A DNA stretch of 64,000 nucleotides from Gamarada debralockiae (taxonomy: Eukaryota > Ascomycota > Leotiomycetes > Helotiales > Hyphodiscaceae), in NCBI GenBank assembly GCA_002803225.1, contig NXFV01000430.1, forward strand, positions 1 to 64,000, read 5' to 3'. This document shows, in pieces, positions 10,706-22,200 of the stretch. The translations under genes were made by a program, and so were the position numbers. The notes beneath the pieces were generated by a model. That model ran no database searches, was not told where the DNA came from, and saw only the letters and a program-made list of their open reading frames with translations. Within the stretch, counting starts at the first letter, position 1. Each line of letters starts with the position of its first letter.

Positions 10706-12921
10706 ATGTCGGAATCACGTACCTACTCGGATCCTGAGAAGGATGCACATGTGTCTGACGAGAAGAAGGTCGCCAAACTCCAGCGATGTCCCCATATATG
10801 CTGTTGAATCGACTGGGGAGACTGATGCTGTGGAGTTTGATGAAATGAAAGAGTTAAGGTAGGACCCGCTGCTCTCTTGACCGCAAGAGGCCTCTAATGA
10901 AGTCAATTGCAGACGTGGTCTGGCTCAGACACACATTCAAATGATAGCGCTGGCAGGTACGATCGGCACTGTAAGTCATTGCAGCAATGCATCCTTCAAT
11001 TCCTATATTTATAGTTCTCTATAGGGTTTGTTTCTTGGATCAGGAAAAGCTATTGCCAGAGGAGGCCATCTCGCAGGTAAGTTCTGAGAGCAATTTATTT
11101 CATAAGTCATGCGAGTTCCTGAGCTTTACTCCAGATCTTTGCTCTATGGAATATGTCTTTGGCGCTTTTAAATCACGAACCCCCGCTCTGCTGTTCTATT
11201 CATCCCGTATTGAACAATGGCTAACTCGGAGATTTTTCACAGCCTTGTAAGCACTTCTTTTGGGGCTAAAATTAAGTTAGATGGAGCTTACCAATGGGAA
11301 CCACAGCATGGGCTATACCTTTGTCGGAATATTGGTTTCGGGAGTTGTGTTATCCATTGCAGAAATAAGGTAAGAATTATCCAACTCGTCGAGGTTCATT
11401 GACTGACAGAAAAAGTGCACTTGTGCCCCTGAGTGCAGCGATCATCCGCCATGCGGAATACTTCGTGGATGCCGCTCTTAGCTTCGCTAATGGCTGGAAT
11501 CAAGTCTACGGGACAATGGTATCACTTCCGGCGGAGCTCGTTGCAGCAGCTGTTATTGTCGTGTTCTGGAACCAAACCAGCAGTGCCATGTGGATAACAG
11601 TGTTCGGACTTTTGCTCGTTACCAGTAATTTGTTTTTTGTCCAGGATCTATGGAGAGCTTGAGTTTACATTTGCGAGTTTGAAGATCATGCTGATCATCG
11701 GCTTGAATATCGTGGTAGGTTTTCCGATCTCTACGTGAAGATATCTCGTGCTGACTTCGCTTGCAGGCTCTTGTCATTACTTGCGGTGGTGGACCGGACC
11801 ATTATAGATATGGATTTCAGTATTGGCGAAACCCCGGGTCTTTTATGAATTACCTTGGTTATACTGGCGCTTTGGGACATTTCATAGGGGTCTGGACTAC
11901 CTTCTCAAACGCTGTTTACGCGTATTCGGAAATTGAAGGCATATCAGTTGCCGCAGCCGAAACTCAGGCACCACGACGAAATATCCCCGTTGCAGCCAGG
12001 AGGATTTTTGGAGAGTCCTGATATTCTATGGTGGGTGGTCGTTGTCATAGATATCTTCTGATCACTGAAAACAGCTTTGCTAACTTCTTTCCTAGTTCTC
12101 TCCATTTTCATGGTTGGACTTATTGTGCCTTCCAATGATCTTGATCTTCTGAGATCTACGGGCGCAGCCGCTTAATCCCATTCGTGATTGCTGCCACGGG
12201 AGCCGGTATTAAGGTCGTACCTTCCATTATTAGTGCTGTCGTCTTTACGTCTGCTTGGAGCTCATGAAATTCTGGTATGTTGTGCCTGATCTGTCATCCT
12301 AAAGATCTCACTGACACGTGCTGTAGGACTTCTTGGTGGCTCACGTATCCTGTATGGAACGGCGAGAGAAGGACATGCACCAAAGATATTCCTTAGAACT
12401 AATCGCTTCGGAATCCCATACGTTGCCGTCTGCTCTTTGAGTCTCTTCACTTGCTTAGGGTACATGACTCTGTCCGACTCCGCTTCATCAGTCTTCGGCT
12501 GGCTTCAAGATTTGGTGTCCTTAGCTACACTTGTCAACTGGATCGTCATAACCATCGTCTACCTCCGCTTCTATTACGGGGTGAAGAAGCAAGGAATCTC
12601 GCGCTCCGATCTCCCCTGGAAGGCGCCATTCCAACCCTATGCAGCTTGGACGTCGTTCATTGCTTTCTTGACCCTCTTGCTCTTTGGTGGTTATATTGTC
12701 TTCATACATGGAGGGTGGGACACTGAAACACTTGTTTCGTCCTACATCAACCTCCCCATTATCTTCATTCTTTACTTTGGATTCAAGTTCATCAAGAAGA
12801 CAAAGATCATTCCCCTCTTTGAGTTACCCATCCAGCACTTCATCGATATTGCCAATGCTAACCGGGGTCTCCTGCAAAGGTGGTTATTGGATGGAGACGT
12901 TTCAATATCCTCTGGAATTAG
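10706..12921 (+). pseudogene. Amino-acid permease (yeast amino-acid transporter family) pseudogene
   Basis: Intact homologues are plasma-membrane amino-acid/proton symporters with twelve membrane segments. Family text runs throughout: HIQMIALAGTIGTGLFLGSG, FANGWNQVYG, IYGELEFTFASLKI, NAVYAYSEIEG, LYGTAREGHAPK and the typical end GWRRFNILWN followed by TAG at 12921. Introns keep usable GT/AG sites, for example 10971 to about 11025. The frame is lost repeatedly: a shift in the N-terminal segment (stop at 10805-10807), an extra base near 11643, a missing base near 12005, in-frame TAA at 12173-12175 with a shift, TGA at 12265-12267, and a shift near 12880. Neighbouring genes read cleanly, so this is decay rather than poor sequence. 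Substrate is not predictable. Confidence 0.9.
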
Positions 12922-13397
12922 ATGCAATGTTTCAACTCTGTTGCTACCGGAAGCTTTTTCTGCGCCGGGACGGGATTGGAAGTGACTTATGAGACAACTG
13001 TGCTGTACTAGACATTAAAGTTCAAAGATCGTTTCAAATAGATTATATCTCAAGAATGTAACTGAAAAGAACGTAATGGCTGCTAAAACAACCAATGAAG
13101 ATTGCTTTCGAAAAGCTCAAGTTTTCCTCAAGCGAAGTGTAAAAGGGGTCGCTTGAAGCGAGAAATCCAAGCTTCAGCTCTCTGGCTTCAACTCAGAAAT
13201 AGAAAGCCGAGGACAGTACAGCAGATAGAGGCAAAATGTGGCTAAGTAGTCAAGCATCCTCGGCCGATACTCTTATCTGCTAAGTTCGAGGATAGCCAAG
13301 TGGACACGTTCCAAAGAGGAGACATCCCGGACTAGGGTGAACAGATAAGAATGATCTGCAAGATGTTGATAGGTCTAGAAGGTACGGTGATATCTAG

Positions 13398-13487
13398 GGA
13401 CAGGCAGCAGGCTATCGGTACAGGCAACAAGATATCAGGACAGGCAACTAGCTATCGGGACAGGCAACAGGAATCGGTACAGTCAAG
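13398..13487. repeat. Minisatellite, about 4.5 copies of a 19-20 bp unit
   Basis: Successive units share the core GGACAGGCAACAGGCTATC with small changes: they begin at about 13398, 13417, 13437 and 13457, with a partial fifth from about 13476. Unit length alternates between 19 and 20 bp. It lies outside any gene. Confidence 0.75.
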
Positions 13488-14334
13488 CTGTAGATATAAC
13501 AGAAGGATTGAACTATGTAGGAAAAGACAGAGATTTGGAATTGAAGCTTTCGCAACCTATTTTAGACTAGCGCCATATGCACCTCAGTATCAGGGTCGTC
13601 ATAACAACACAAGACATGAATAACGTTGCCATGGCCGCGGCGCAACGTGGAAAAGCATTCTAGAAGTTCTTTGGAGAAGGAGTTGAAGCTGAGAAGCCCG
13701 GCTGCAACTTCGTTATTACTTCATGAGGCGTCCATCGCCACACTTGCTCGTCATTTGCATCCTGTCAAAAGAAATCGGCGTAACCCTGTTCCCTGGGTCA
13801 CAGCACGAGAGAAAGATGTCGAAATGTTCGACAATGACAACCGTCATGGCGCTGAATGCAGGCTTGATGACAATACTTGTCAACTCCGACAGTTTACAAA
13901 CTTTAGAGTAGAAGAATGAATCCTCATTGAATGCCTTGAGAATTAAAAGCAATGGCCCCTTGAAGTCACAGGTCTAGTATTTGAGGCTCAACGCCGCGGT
14001 AGGTAGCCGGTACACGTGGAAAGGGTACTCAATCACATGATGCCCCAATCCCTATGTTGTTCACCCTAGCAAATTCACTGGACTGCTAATTCACCATGGC
14101 CAGGTTTTAATTTAAGTGTGACTCTCAGTCTGACAGTTCCAAGTCTTGCCTCGCTAACCCGAAGTTGCCCCATCCTCCATACCTTCATGTATTCAAATAC
14201 GCACTTTCTGGAACAAACATGTCCTCGTGGCACAGGTAGCAAAGCACAAGTGCAGTTTTGGTAGTAAGTCAACAAACTAACGTTCTTCTTACATCACATA
14301 CAGGGTACTAATATGACATGAAGGCGGTTAACCA

Positions 14335-14399
14335 GTATGCTTCCCAAGTGGAAATGGCAGGAGATGCGAGTTCGAACTTCGCAAGGCGCATACTTTTTT
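14335..14399 (+). other. tRNA-like relic with T-arm and T-run
   Basis: GTATGC at 14335-14340 pairs perfectly with GCATAC at 14388-14393. Inside lies a canonical-looking T-arm, GCGAG-TTCGAAC-TTCGC (14366-14382). A run of six T follows at 14394-14399, as at a Pol III terminator. The enclosed length is 59 nt, with no convincing anticodon arm and a too-long spacer after the T-arm, so it is not a functional tRNA gene. It could be a decayed tRNA or tRNA-derived element, or chance. Confidence 0.25.
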
Positions 14400-15535
14400 C
14401 TTGTCTTTTTTGAAAATTTCGGCCTTTGAAAATGGCATGGGGATAATTCGGGATGTCTCCGGGGTTTTAGTTGCAGTTTTGAAGGTTGGGGAAGTTGAAG
14501 GTGTTGATGCAGTGAATTGCTCTGGGTGAAGTGAGATATTACCTGCCAAGCCAAAGCGTATTATAATAGTCAAACAGTTTTCCCATTCAACGCACAGCTG
14601 ACACTTCTCGACATTTCGCGTTGTTCATGTATCAGTCCATGTTGATTGGAATCGTCTACATTTCTACCCTCTTGCTTGAAATCGCACTCTGCCATATGGA
14701 AGTCACTTCTCCACCTTAGTAGGAGCTAGAAATCAGAGGTCTAGGGTACGGATGTTGGAAAAATAAGGTCGAATACCTCGCACCAGGCTGTGGAAGCTTG
14801 TTGAACTCTTTCAGTAGTTACGTGGGACGTGGCCTGTTTCGTAATCACGAGGAATTCATTACCATGGCCTCGAGCTTTGGATCAAGGCAAAGCAGGGGAT
14901 ATAGAGAGCCTTCTACTTGAAGCCCTTTAAGATTCTCGATATTATTGTAGCAGAACACTTGGGGGCTTGAACTCCACTCAATTGTTACCATATACATGCC
15001 GCCGAGGAAACATCAATTGCATTTTGACGAAGACTTGAAACACCTTACTATTCTACCCACCAACCAAGCTAACTATACTATCTGCTGCTATCACTCGATG
15101 AAGACCTCCTAGCTCGGAAGATATACTGGAACTTGACTGGCACTATTTCAATTCTTTGGGGCAATCGTTTTTGTCATTGGAACACGGCGGATGGACATCA
15201 GCAGAGACAGCATCGAAAGCCATCGTGTGGAGATCATATCCCTTTGATTTAGGTGTCTTTGTACATATTCCTACGATTTCTGAAACGCCCCCACCCAAGT
15301 AGATGCTGCTTTCTTATACACAATGAAAATTTGCTGATGCATCCACGTGTTGATTTTGTACAATCCGTCTTCTCGTCTTCCAATAGTCGAACAGCTGGAT
15401 ATGCTGGGTGCTGGGTGATGGATACCTCTTTCCGCCTACAGTTAAGTCCTCTACCTATCCATCCAAGCAATCATCAATCCGTCCAATCCATCTTCCAGCA
15501 GCAGCTCCTCCTACCATTACTGCCCCTCGACCATC

Positions 15536-16138
15536 CTACTCGTCTTTCAGAATAAGATCCCATCTCTTAAGCTTATCCTCCCTTGCTTTCGTCCGCCTTG
15601 GACCCCATTGCGCTTTCTTAGCCTCTAACTTTTGCCTCTCCAACTCCTTCTTCTCCTGCGACGCCTGACAGCACATCTGTATGAAGAAAACGGAACAATT
15701 GAACTTCCGTGCCAATTTGTTTGCCGACCATTTCATTGGTTCGGATGTCCGCAGTCTCTGAATCTCAGCAATATCGGCATCGGTCAAGTGATGCATTGGG
15801 ACTTTGTGTTTCGCGATGAGAGGTGGGAGTCGCGTGAGGCCGGGGGTTTTCCTTGAAGTGGCTTCAAGAAGTTGCCGCCTCTTGTCTTCCTTCGGGAGAA
15901 ACTTGAGTGGTGTATGGAGGACGGATGGTGCTGAGGAAGGAGGATTGAAGATGATGTGGTCATGTTTGGGGGAGTTGTTTGAGAGGATGAAAGACGAGTC
16001 TGGTTTGACATTCAGGCGTTGCTTTGTGCGCCGGTAGGACGATTCATGCCGTCGGGCGGTGGTGTTTAGAGAGAGTAGTAATTGACTCCTGCTGCATAAG
16101 AGATCAATTGCAGGTCTTCTGATTAATCGGGCTTCCAT
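15536..16138 (-). CDS. mrpl20: Mitochondrial large ribosomal subunit protein mL58 (MRP-L20 family)
   Basis: A single-exon gene of 200 aa. The N-terminus is basic and hydroxylated (MEARLIRRPAIDLLCSRSQ), as expected for a mitochondrial presequence. The body carries the fungal MRP-L20 pattern: SRKTPGLTRLPPL, HHLTDADIAEIQRLR, and WSANKLARKFNCSVFFIQ near residue 140. The C-terminus is a charged helix rich in Lys, Glu and Arg. Family members are structural proteins of the large subunit of the fungal mitoribosome. The next gene to the right is divergent, with 517 bp between start codons. Confidence 0.85.
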   Translation of the reverse strand: MEARLIRRPAIDLLCSRSQLLLSLNTTARRHESSYRRTKQRLNVKPDSSFILSNNSPKHDHIIFNPPSSAPSVLHTPLKFLPKEDKRRQLLEATSRKTPGLTRLPPLIAKHKVPMHHLTDADIAEIQRLRTSEPMKWSANKLARKFNCSVFFIQMCCQASQEKKELERQKLEAKKAQWGPRRTKAREDKLKRWDLILKDE

Positions 16139-16655
16139 TGCTGAAGGAGTGCTGCATGGAAGTTATCGAATTCGGCAGAGGAGCTGTTCAGCTCTTGAAT
16201 TTTTAGCGGTGCCGATTATGTAAGAGCCCAAGAGCGAGCGGCACTGAACAATGACAGGGGTCGCGCTTCCTCCGTAAGTCTCATGATCGCCAGGGAAACT
16301 TGGAATTAAACAATGTGCTGAACTTCCTGTGGACCTCCAGGACAGTACACATCGCTTTCCAACGAGCCACAATCCAAAGTTACACACAATGTGTTCGATC
16401 TCTTAAAGTCTCTCGTTCTTTCGTCTTCTCCATCATCAGAATCCTTGTTCTCCCCCAAATCAAAACTCCAAACATCAGCTGAACGCGTAAGTACCGCCAT
16501 CAAAGTCTGTTAGATTAATGCGCAGAGTCCTCTGCAAGCCTGTGCATACAACCCATTCATATGAGTCCAACTGACGCCTCTCAGAGCTCATCTTAAAGTA
16601 CCGGTCCACACCCTTTCTACCTGCCAAAGTCTTCACCCACCACGGAAACGTAACA
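16139..16655. other. Divergent promoter between mL58 and a disordered protein gene
   Basis: 517 bp separate the two opposed start codons. I see pyrimidine-rich leader sequence on the right side, but no clear operator-like motif. Confidence 0.5.
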
Positions 16656-17813
16656 ATGAGTGCTTCCGAGGCAAGCACTTTGCACCCAAACACTCCTGTG
16701 CCAGTTGCCCAGCAACAAACGAATACGTCGAAGGTTCCGCTATTGGGTGAAGGGTTCCAAGAATCTACGACCAGTGCAGTGCCAAAGTCTGCGGACAGCA
16801 GTGATATCGAACCGGATGTTGATGAGACGACAGGCGAGGATGGCGCAAAAATTGGGAAGCGGAGACTGTTTGGCTTTGGCAAGAAGAAGAAGGAGGACGA
16901 TAAGACCAAAATGAAGAAGAATGGTGAACCCATGCCAACCGTGGTAGCTGGCAATGAGAACACTACACCAATCGCCCAACCTACGGCCCAGAGGCCTCCC
17001 ATTCAAAACTCCTCCCCACCACGCTCCAACCACCCATACCTACCACCGTCTTCTCCGCAAAGAAATCTGTACTCGTCTTCCCCACGCATTGCGTCGCCTG
17101 CGGGATCACAAATATTCGAACGCGATGTACAGGAAAGCGCTCTTCCCGTTCCCAATTCACCGGCAATTCCGTCGCACATCCAGACTGAGAACCACATCCC
17201 ACCTGTTCTAGATGCTTCCTCGGAAGCTATCACGAACAACAAGCTCGATCCGGATACGGTCGAGATTGTCATGCATACTTCCCACCAGCCTGCCGCTGTT
17301 ACTGTGACGGGAGTTGGAAGCAGTGAGCCTGCGGGAAATTGGGTGGATGATTTACTTGCTCACCCTGACAAAGACGATGCGGCTTCGAATTACGGTGCTC
17401 TAGATAGTACAGACGTACGGCGCTTGAGCTTCATATCATTCTCCGATATCGTACAGTCTGAGCATGCCGAACACACTGGAAACAGAGACTCAGTTTATGT
17501 TGCTGGACTTAGTTCACTGTCCTCACCAGGCTACCGATCACCGTCCCCCGTTCGATCTCCAGTTTCTTCCCAGGGGTTTGGAACGTCTCCACCGACGAGC
17601 AAATCTGCATCGATCAAGGGCGTTGAGCTTTCACCTCGCAAGTCACTCGGAAGCCCAATATCAACCCACCTACCTACCAATGGCGGCGAGCTTACCATTG
17701 AGACAATGAGTCAGGCATTGAGAAGAACGGGCAGCGGTGATTTCAGTGGTATCCGTAGCCAGCCTCTGAGCCCTTTAAGCCCTGACGGGATTTCTGATCG
17801 ATCCTTTAAGTAA
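16656..17813 (+). CDS. Conserved-looking disordered fungal protein, function unknown
   Basis: A single-exon frame of 385 aa with its ATG after a pyrimidine/adenine-rich leader. Composition is rich in Ser, Pro, Thr and Gln, so it is probably intrinsically disordered. Visible blocks are a basic patch at about 68-90 (KRRLFGFGKKKKEDD), an acidic segment around a WVDDLLAHPDKDD motif, a hydrophobic island RRLSFISFSDIVQSE that looks like an interaction motif, and SP-rich repeats (SPSPVRSP, SPRKSLGSP) suitable for proline-directed kinases. I do not recognise a family with a known role. Coding is supported by the long single frame and ordered composition. Confidence 0.75.
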   Translation: MSASEASTLHPNTPVPVAQQQTNTSKVPLLGEGFQESTTSAVPKSADSSDIEPDVDETTGEDGAKIGKRRLFGFGKKKKEDDKTKMKKNGEPMPTVVAGNENTTPIAQPTAQRPPIQNSSPPRSNHPYLPPSSPQRNLYSSSPRIASPAGSQIFERDVQESALPVPNSPAIPSHIQTENHIPPVLDASSEAITNNKLDPDTVEIVMHTSHQPAAVTVTGVGSSEPAGNWVDDLLAHPDKDDAASNYGALDSTDVRRLSFISFSDIVQSEHAEHTGNRDSVYVAGLSSLSSPGYRSPSPVRSPVSSQGFGTSPPTSKSASIKGVELSPRKSLGSPISTHLPTNGGELTIETMSQALRRTGSGDFSGIRSQPLSPLSPDGISDRSFK

Positions 17814-19225
17814 GCTTACTTGAAGTGAGGAGGATTTTTGTTAGATGATTTTAATTTTTGAACTGCTATATATCCGGGGTACCTTGGGATTGGGATGAAA
17901 GGAGACTGGAGCATGAAGGGTTATGATTTGCTATGTATCCTATGAAGTGTGCGTCACTCGATTTGAGTAGGCACTGGTGTTTCGGGTTGGGGCTTTTTGC
18001 TTTTGCCTTCTGCTTTTGCTTGCGGGCCAATGTCTCAATGACTGATGAGCAATTTGAATTCCAGGGACAATATCCATCCATGTCGATTTCAATTCTTCAT
18101 GTGCGAGCTGAATTGATGGAAAATATGTCCCCTCTAATATCATTTGACGGATGAGGAATTGCATTGGGCCCCTGAATCCTGACGGAGGCATGTTTCTCCT
18201 GAGGTAAAACACGATTCATGCTGCTTATCATTTGCCACATTATTGGCCAGGGCCTGATTAACGAGTTTGATAACAACGGGGGGCATCATCGCTGTGAAAT
18301 ATGCGGGGGATGAACGGATATGATTGCCGGCAAAAGTGCACTTTGATGATCAGCAGATTGAATTTGTAACAGATCGAAGAGTGCCGTGTCTGTGACAGAT
18401 CATTGTGAACAGACACCTCTTCAACTTTACATTCTCCCATCCTCAACGGAAGCATCGCCGCGAGCCGCTAGAACCATTTCAAATACTTTAAATTGATCGT
18501 TCTAGAAACTAGTTCCGTCGGATCTTGTTTTTGACAGGGAGATTTAAATTACGACAAGGGACCTTAAAATTCCTTAATATGGCACTTCTAACCGTCCAAG
18601 CGTAAACTCCGTTGTCTAGCCGAATCTTCCCTTGACTCAATGAACTTCTTCAAAGGTATCATCCTTCAAACAGAACATCGCAACTCACGATATTGGTATA
18701 CTCCTTGACTGGGTTCTATTCCTCCTGCATCTTGAAAGCTTGAATTCTTGAAATCTCCGTTGCTCCCAAGGTAAAGCGGCTCGGACCTGCTTCCTCGAAG
18801 GGAAACTCGGCCCGCGACACTTTTTCGGAAACTGAATGACACTTGTTGGTACATGGCCAGCTATGATGAAGAAGAGTCGATGCTTGAGATCGGTTTTGGG
18901 AAGACATAAGGCGCATCGGAATCAGCGTTGTTGAGGCCCACCAGCCAAGGAGTCGACATACGACGTCATACGAGACCGGATTAAAGGTCATTCGAATTTC
19001 GAACGCATCGCGCACATAACAATCCCTCCGCCCTACGAGGGCTGAATCGAATACTTTGGATTGTGGAATTTGAGGGGGCATATTACATTATTGTGCATAC
19101 CAATGCCGTTATCGAAAGTGCGTCTGCGCAGAACCCAGGCTTTACTTACGATTTACAAGTTGTAGACCTCTGGACCACACCCCACTCGACTTCCGAGCTG
19201 TCGAGCGTAATATGAGAGGATATTG
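17814..19225. other. Intergenic, upstream of the RasGAP gene
   Basis: 1.4 kb without a recognised gene. A minus-strand frame at 18716-19081 has no family resemblance. The region presumably holds the RasGAP promoter; I see no distinctive motif. Confidence 0.5.
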
Positions 19226-22200
19226 ATGAGAAAGCATCGCCAGATGAGCATCCTACCCCCAGGGATGGACGGCAGACCATACAATGGCACGTACGGCAAG
19301 GACGGGGCGACGCAGGATTGGCAGCGAAATGCTGCAGAAACATTGGCGAGGAGCTTGGAGAGGACACACGATCCTCACGCTATCCAGAGGATGCTCCCTG
19401 GAATGCAGAGTACTATCCGTCCTGTGACCCCGGAAGACCAGCTGGACGATTCTAATATCACAGATGGTTTGTCTTCCGTTCAGACATCCCCAAGGTCCAT
19501 ACCAGGAGGAGAGAAGCCCAGAGATCGCCGGCAAGGACTAGTGTTCAAGGACTCCTACAGCAGCGAATCCATTGAGACGGGAACTCGTTCTGGACCACCA
19601 GTGAGCTTCCATTCTCACGCAAGGCCGCGGACTCGTACACTGGAAGAGCCAGCTCGACAACGTTCGACGTCCAATAGTGTGTCAAAAAGCCGGCATCGCA
19701 TCGGCTCAGTTCATTCTACAAACTCCTCCTCGTTCCACGACGTGGAACCCACCCGGCCTGTCCCTGATGCATCTAATTCGCTCGGCTTCCCGTCTATTGC
19801 CACTAAGCCATCGCCTCAATTGCAAAAATCAAACTCTGTGAAGGGTGGTCGAAGACTTGTGAAGCGGAGCACCTCTCGACCGACGTCGCCTCTCCAAGCA
19901 ATGGTTGATGTTCCTTCTGTTGATTCTCTACCTTTTCCAGTGGCTACAGGAGATGCCAACAAGATATTAATGTTAATGAAAACCTTGTGTGGTCGAATGA
20001 GAGGCGAGGTTGAATACCAAGCCGTTGACCAAGGACCTTGGTACTCCGGAATTTGCTATATTGATGATGTCAAGGGAGCTTTGATGTATGAGGGAGATGA
20101 CAACGGCCCGTTTCATCTTACTGTGGTACCAGATCTTCGAGGTTGCCGGGTTAGGCCTATAAATTCCACGGAAAGGCCGGTCAAGTGTCTTGAACTATCA
20201 CACGCCTCTCAAGGGATAGAATTGCGTCTGCTGCCTATGGTAAAAGTAGAATACGATCTCTGGCTAGCTGCCCTCCTTTGCTGGCAACAAATCCGGCCCG
20301 GAACACTTACGGCCGGCCCACCAATATCTGCTACTGAGCGCCGGCCAGGGGCTAAGAGGCGAGACTCCGGCTTCAACCAGCTCAAGGAAGGTGGTAGCTC
20401 CAAAGATGCCAATATCATCAAGGTTGCAAAGTTACTCCTATGGGATAAGGGAGCTCCCACCTCGCCTTCCGCAATAGTGCGGCGTCCATCCACGCGGGAC
20501 TTGCGCGCTTCGTCCGGGAGGTCATGGCGACGGGTGTCTTGTATTCTCCAGGACAATGGAGAGTTCAAACTGTTCACTGAAAACGACGTCACGCTTCTGT
20601 CGGTCATTCAGCTTTCACAGTTATCACGCTGTGCGATCCAGAGACTGGACAAATCCGTTCTCGACGAGGAGTACAGTATTGCCATTTTCCCGCAATACAC
20701 TTCGACATCCACTCAATTGTCTATCTTCAGGCCAGTCTATATTGCACTAGAATCAAGGTTGACCTATGAGGTGTGGTTTTGCCTTCTGAGAGCATTCTCT
20801 ATTCCCGAGATGTATGGCCCTCAGAATGTGGATGAAAGCGACGAATATGACGATTCAGGGGTTCTATTGGAAAACACCCCTACGACCAACGACATGTTCC
20901 GAATTGAGAAGTCCCTCAACCTGCGAGTCGTGGAAGCGAAGATTCGAAAACCTGTTCCGGCAGCCAAGGCTGACACGCTCCAAACAGGGAGACAATCCGT
21001 GAAGATGGACCAACAGCAGGATCCATCAATTGGCGACTACTTTGCTGAGGTGATTCTTGATGGCGAGGTTCGAGCCAGAACAATCACCAAGTTTGATACT
21101 CGAAATCCATTTTGGCGAGAAGACTGTGAATTTTTGGACCTTCCAGCGTATCTCCCAAGGCTCTCTATTGTTTTAAAAAGGATCGAGCACGGCGAAGTTG
21201 CAACCCACGGATTCCTGTCGTCCTCTAGCGTTCACGTGCCTGAGAACCACCAGACGGAAGTCATATGCGGCACAGTCAGTGTTCCAATCGAGAAGCTTCA
21301 ACGCTCCGTGGACTCCGAAGCGTGGTGGCCTATACTTGATGAACGTCGAGAACCACTTGGAGAAATGTTTCTCAAGATTCGACACGAAGAACTTGTCGTC
21401 CTACTCGCCAAAGATTACCAGCCTATATCCGAGCTTTTGCATCGTTTCAACGCCGGCTTGACTGTCCAGATCGCACAGGCCATTCCTACCAGCCTCCGAG
21501 GCTTGTCGGAGGTATTGATGAACATATTTCAAGTTTCTGGGCATGCTGGAGAATGGCTCAAAACGTTGGTTGAGGATGAAATAGATGGAATCGGGAAGGA
21601 GACACCAGTTCATCGCCTTCCCAGGTGGAGCAGGAGGGTTGGTTCGAATGAGTCTCTAAGTTCTGTCGATCGAGAGCTCTCCGTAAGAGATATGGGCAAG
21701 TCACTTCAGGGCGAAGCGAATCTCCTTTTTCGGGGCAATTCACTCCTCACCCAATCTTTGGATTTCCACATGAGGAGGTTGGGCAAGGAATTCCTCGAAG
21801 AAGTCTTGTCTGAGAAGATTCTAGAGATCAATGCTCTCAATCCTGACTGCGAAGTGGATCCATCTCGACTTTCCCATGGCGAGGATGTTAGTAAGAATTG
21901 GACACAATTGATAAGTTTGACCACTAGTGTCTGGGAAAGCATTGCTGAATCTGCTACTCGATGTCCGGCGGAATTACGACAAATTCTGAAATACATTCGA
22001 GCCGTCGCTGAGGACCGTTACGGAGACTTCCTCCGAACCGTTGCATACACCAGCGTTTCTGGGTTTCTGTTCCTCCGGTTTTTTTGCCCGGCGCTTTTGA
22101 ATCCAAAGCTTTTTGGATTGCTACGCGATCATCCTCAGCCCAAGGCTCAGCGGACATTGACATTAATTGCGAAGAGTTTGCAGGCACTGGCGAACTTGTC

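Larger units (their letters stand above)
12922..15535. other. Gene-free region with minisatellite and tRNA-like relic
   Basis: No protein gene is recognised in 2.6 kb. A 19-20 bp minisatellite (13398-13487) and a tRNA-like palindromic segment (14335-14399) are described separately. Open frames at 13626-13919 and 14294-14573 show no family resemblance. Confidence 0.5.

Noticed and set aside
12001..12267. RIP as the cause of the permease lesions
   Set aside because: The lesions that can be read are indels and a probable G-to-T change, not clustered C-to-T or G-to-A transitions.
14335..14399. A functional tRNA gene
   Set aside because: No anticodon arm, wrong length (59 nt) and too long a spacer between the T-arm and closing stem; kept only as a tRNA-like relic.
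18716..19081. 121-codon minus-strand frame upstream of the RasGAP gene
   Set aside because: No recognisable motif; length is compatible with chance in this composition.
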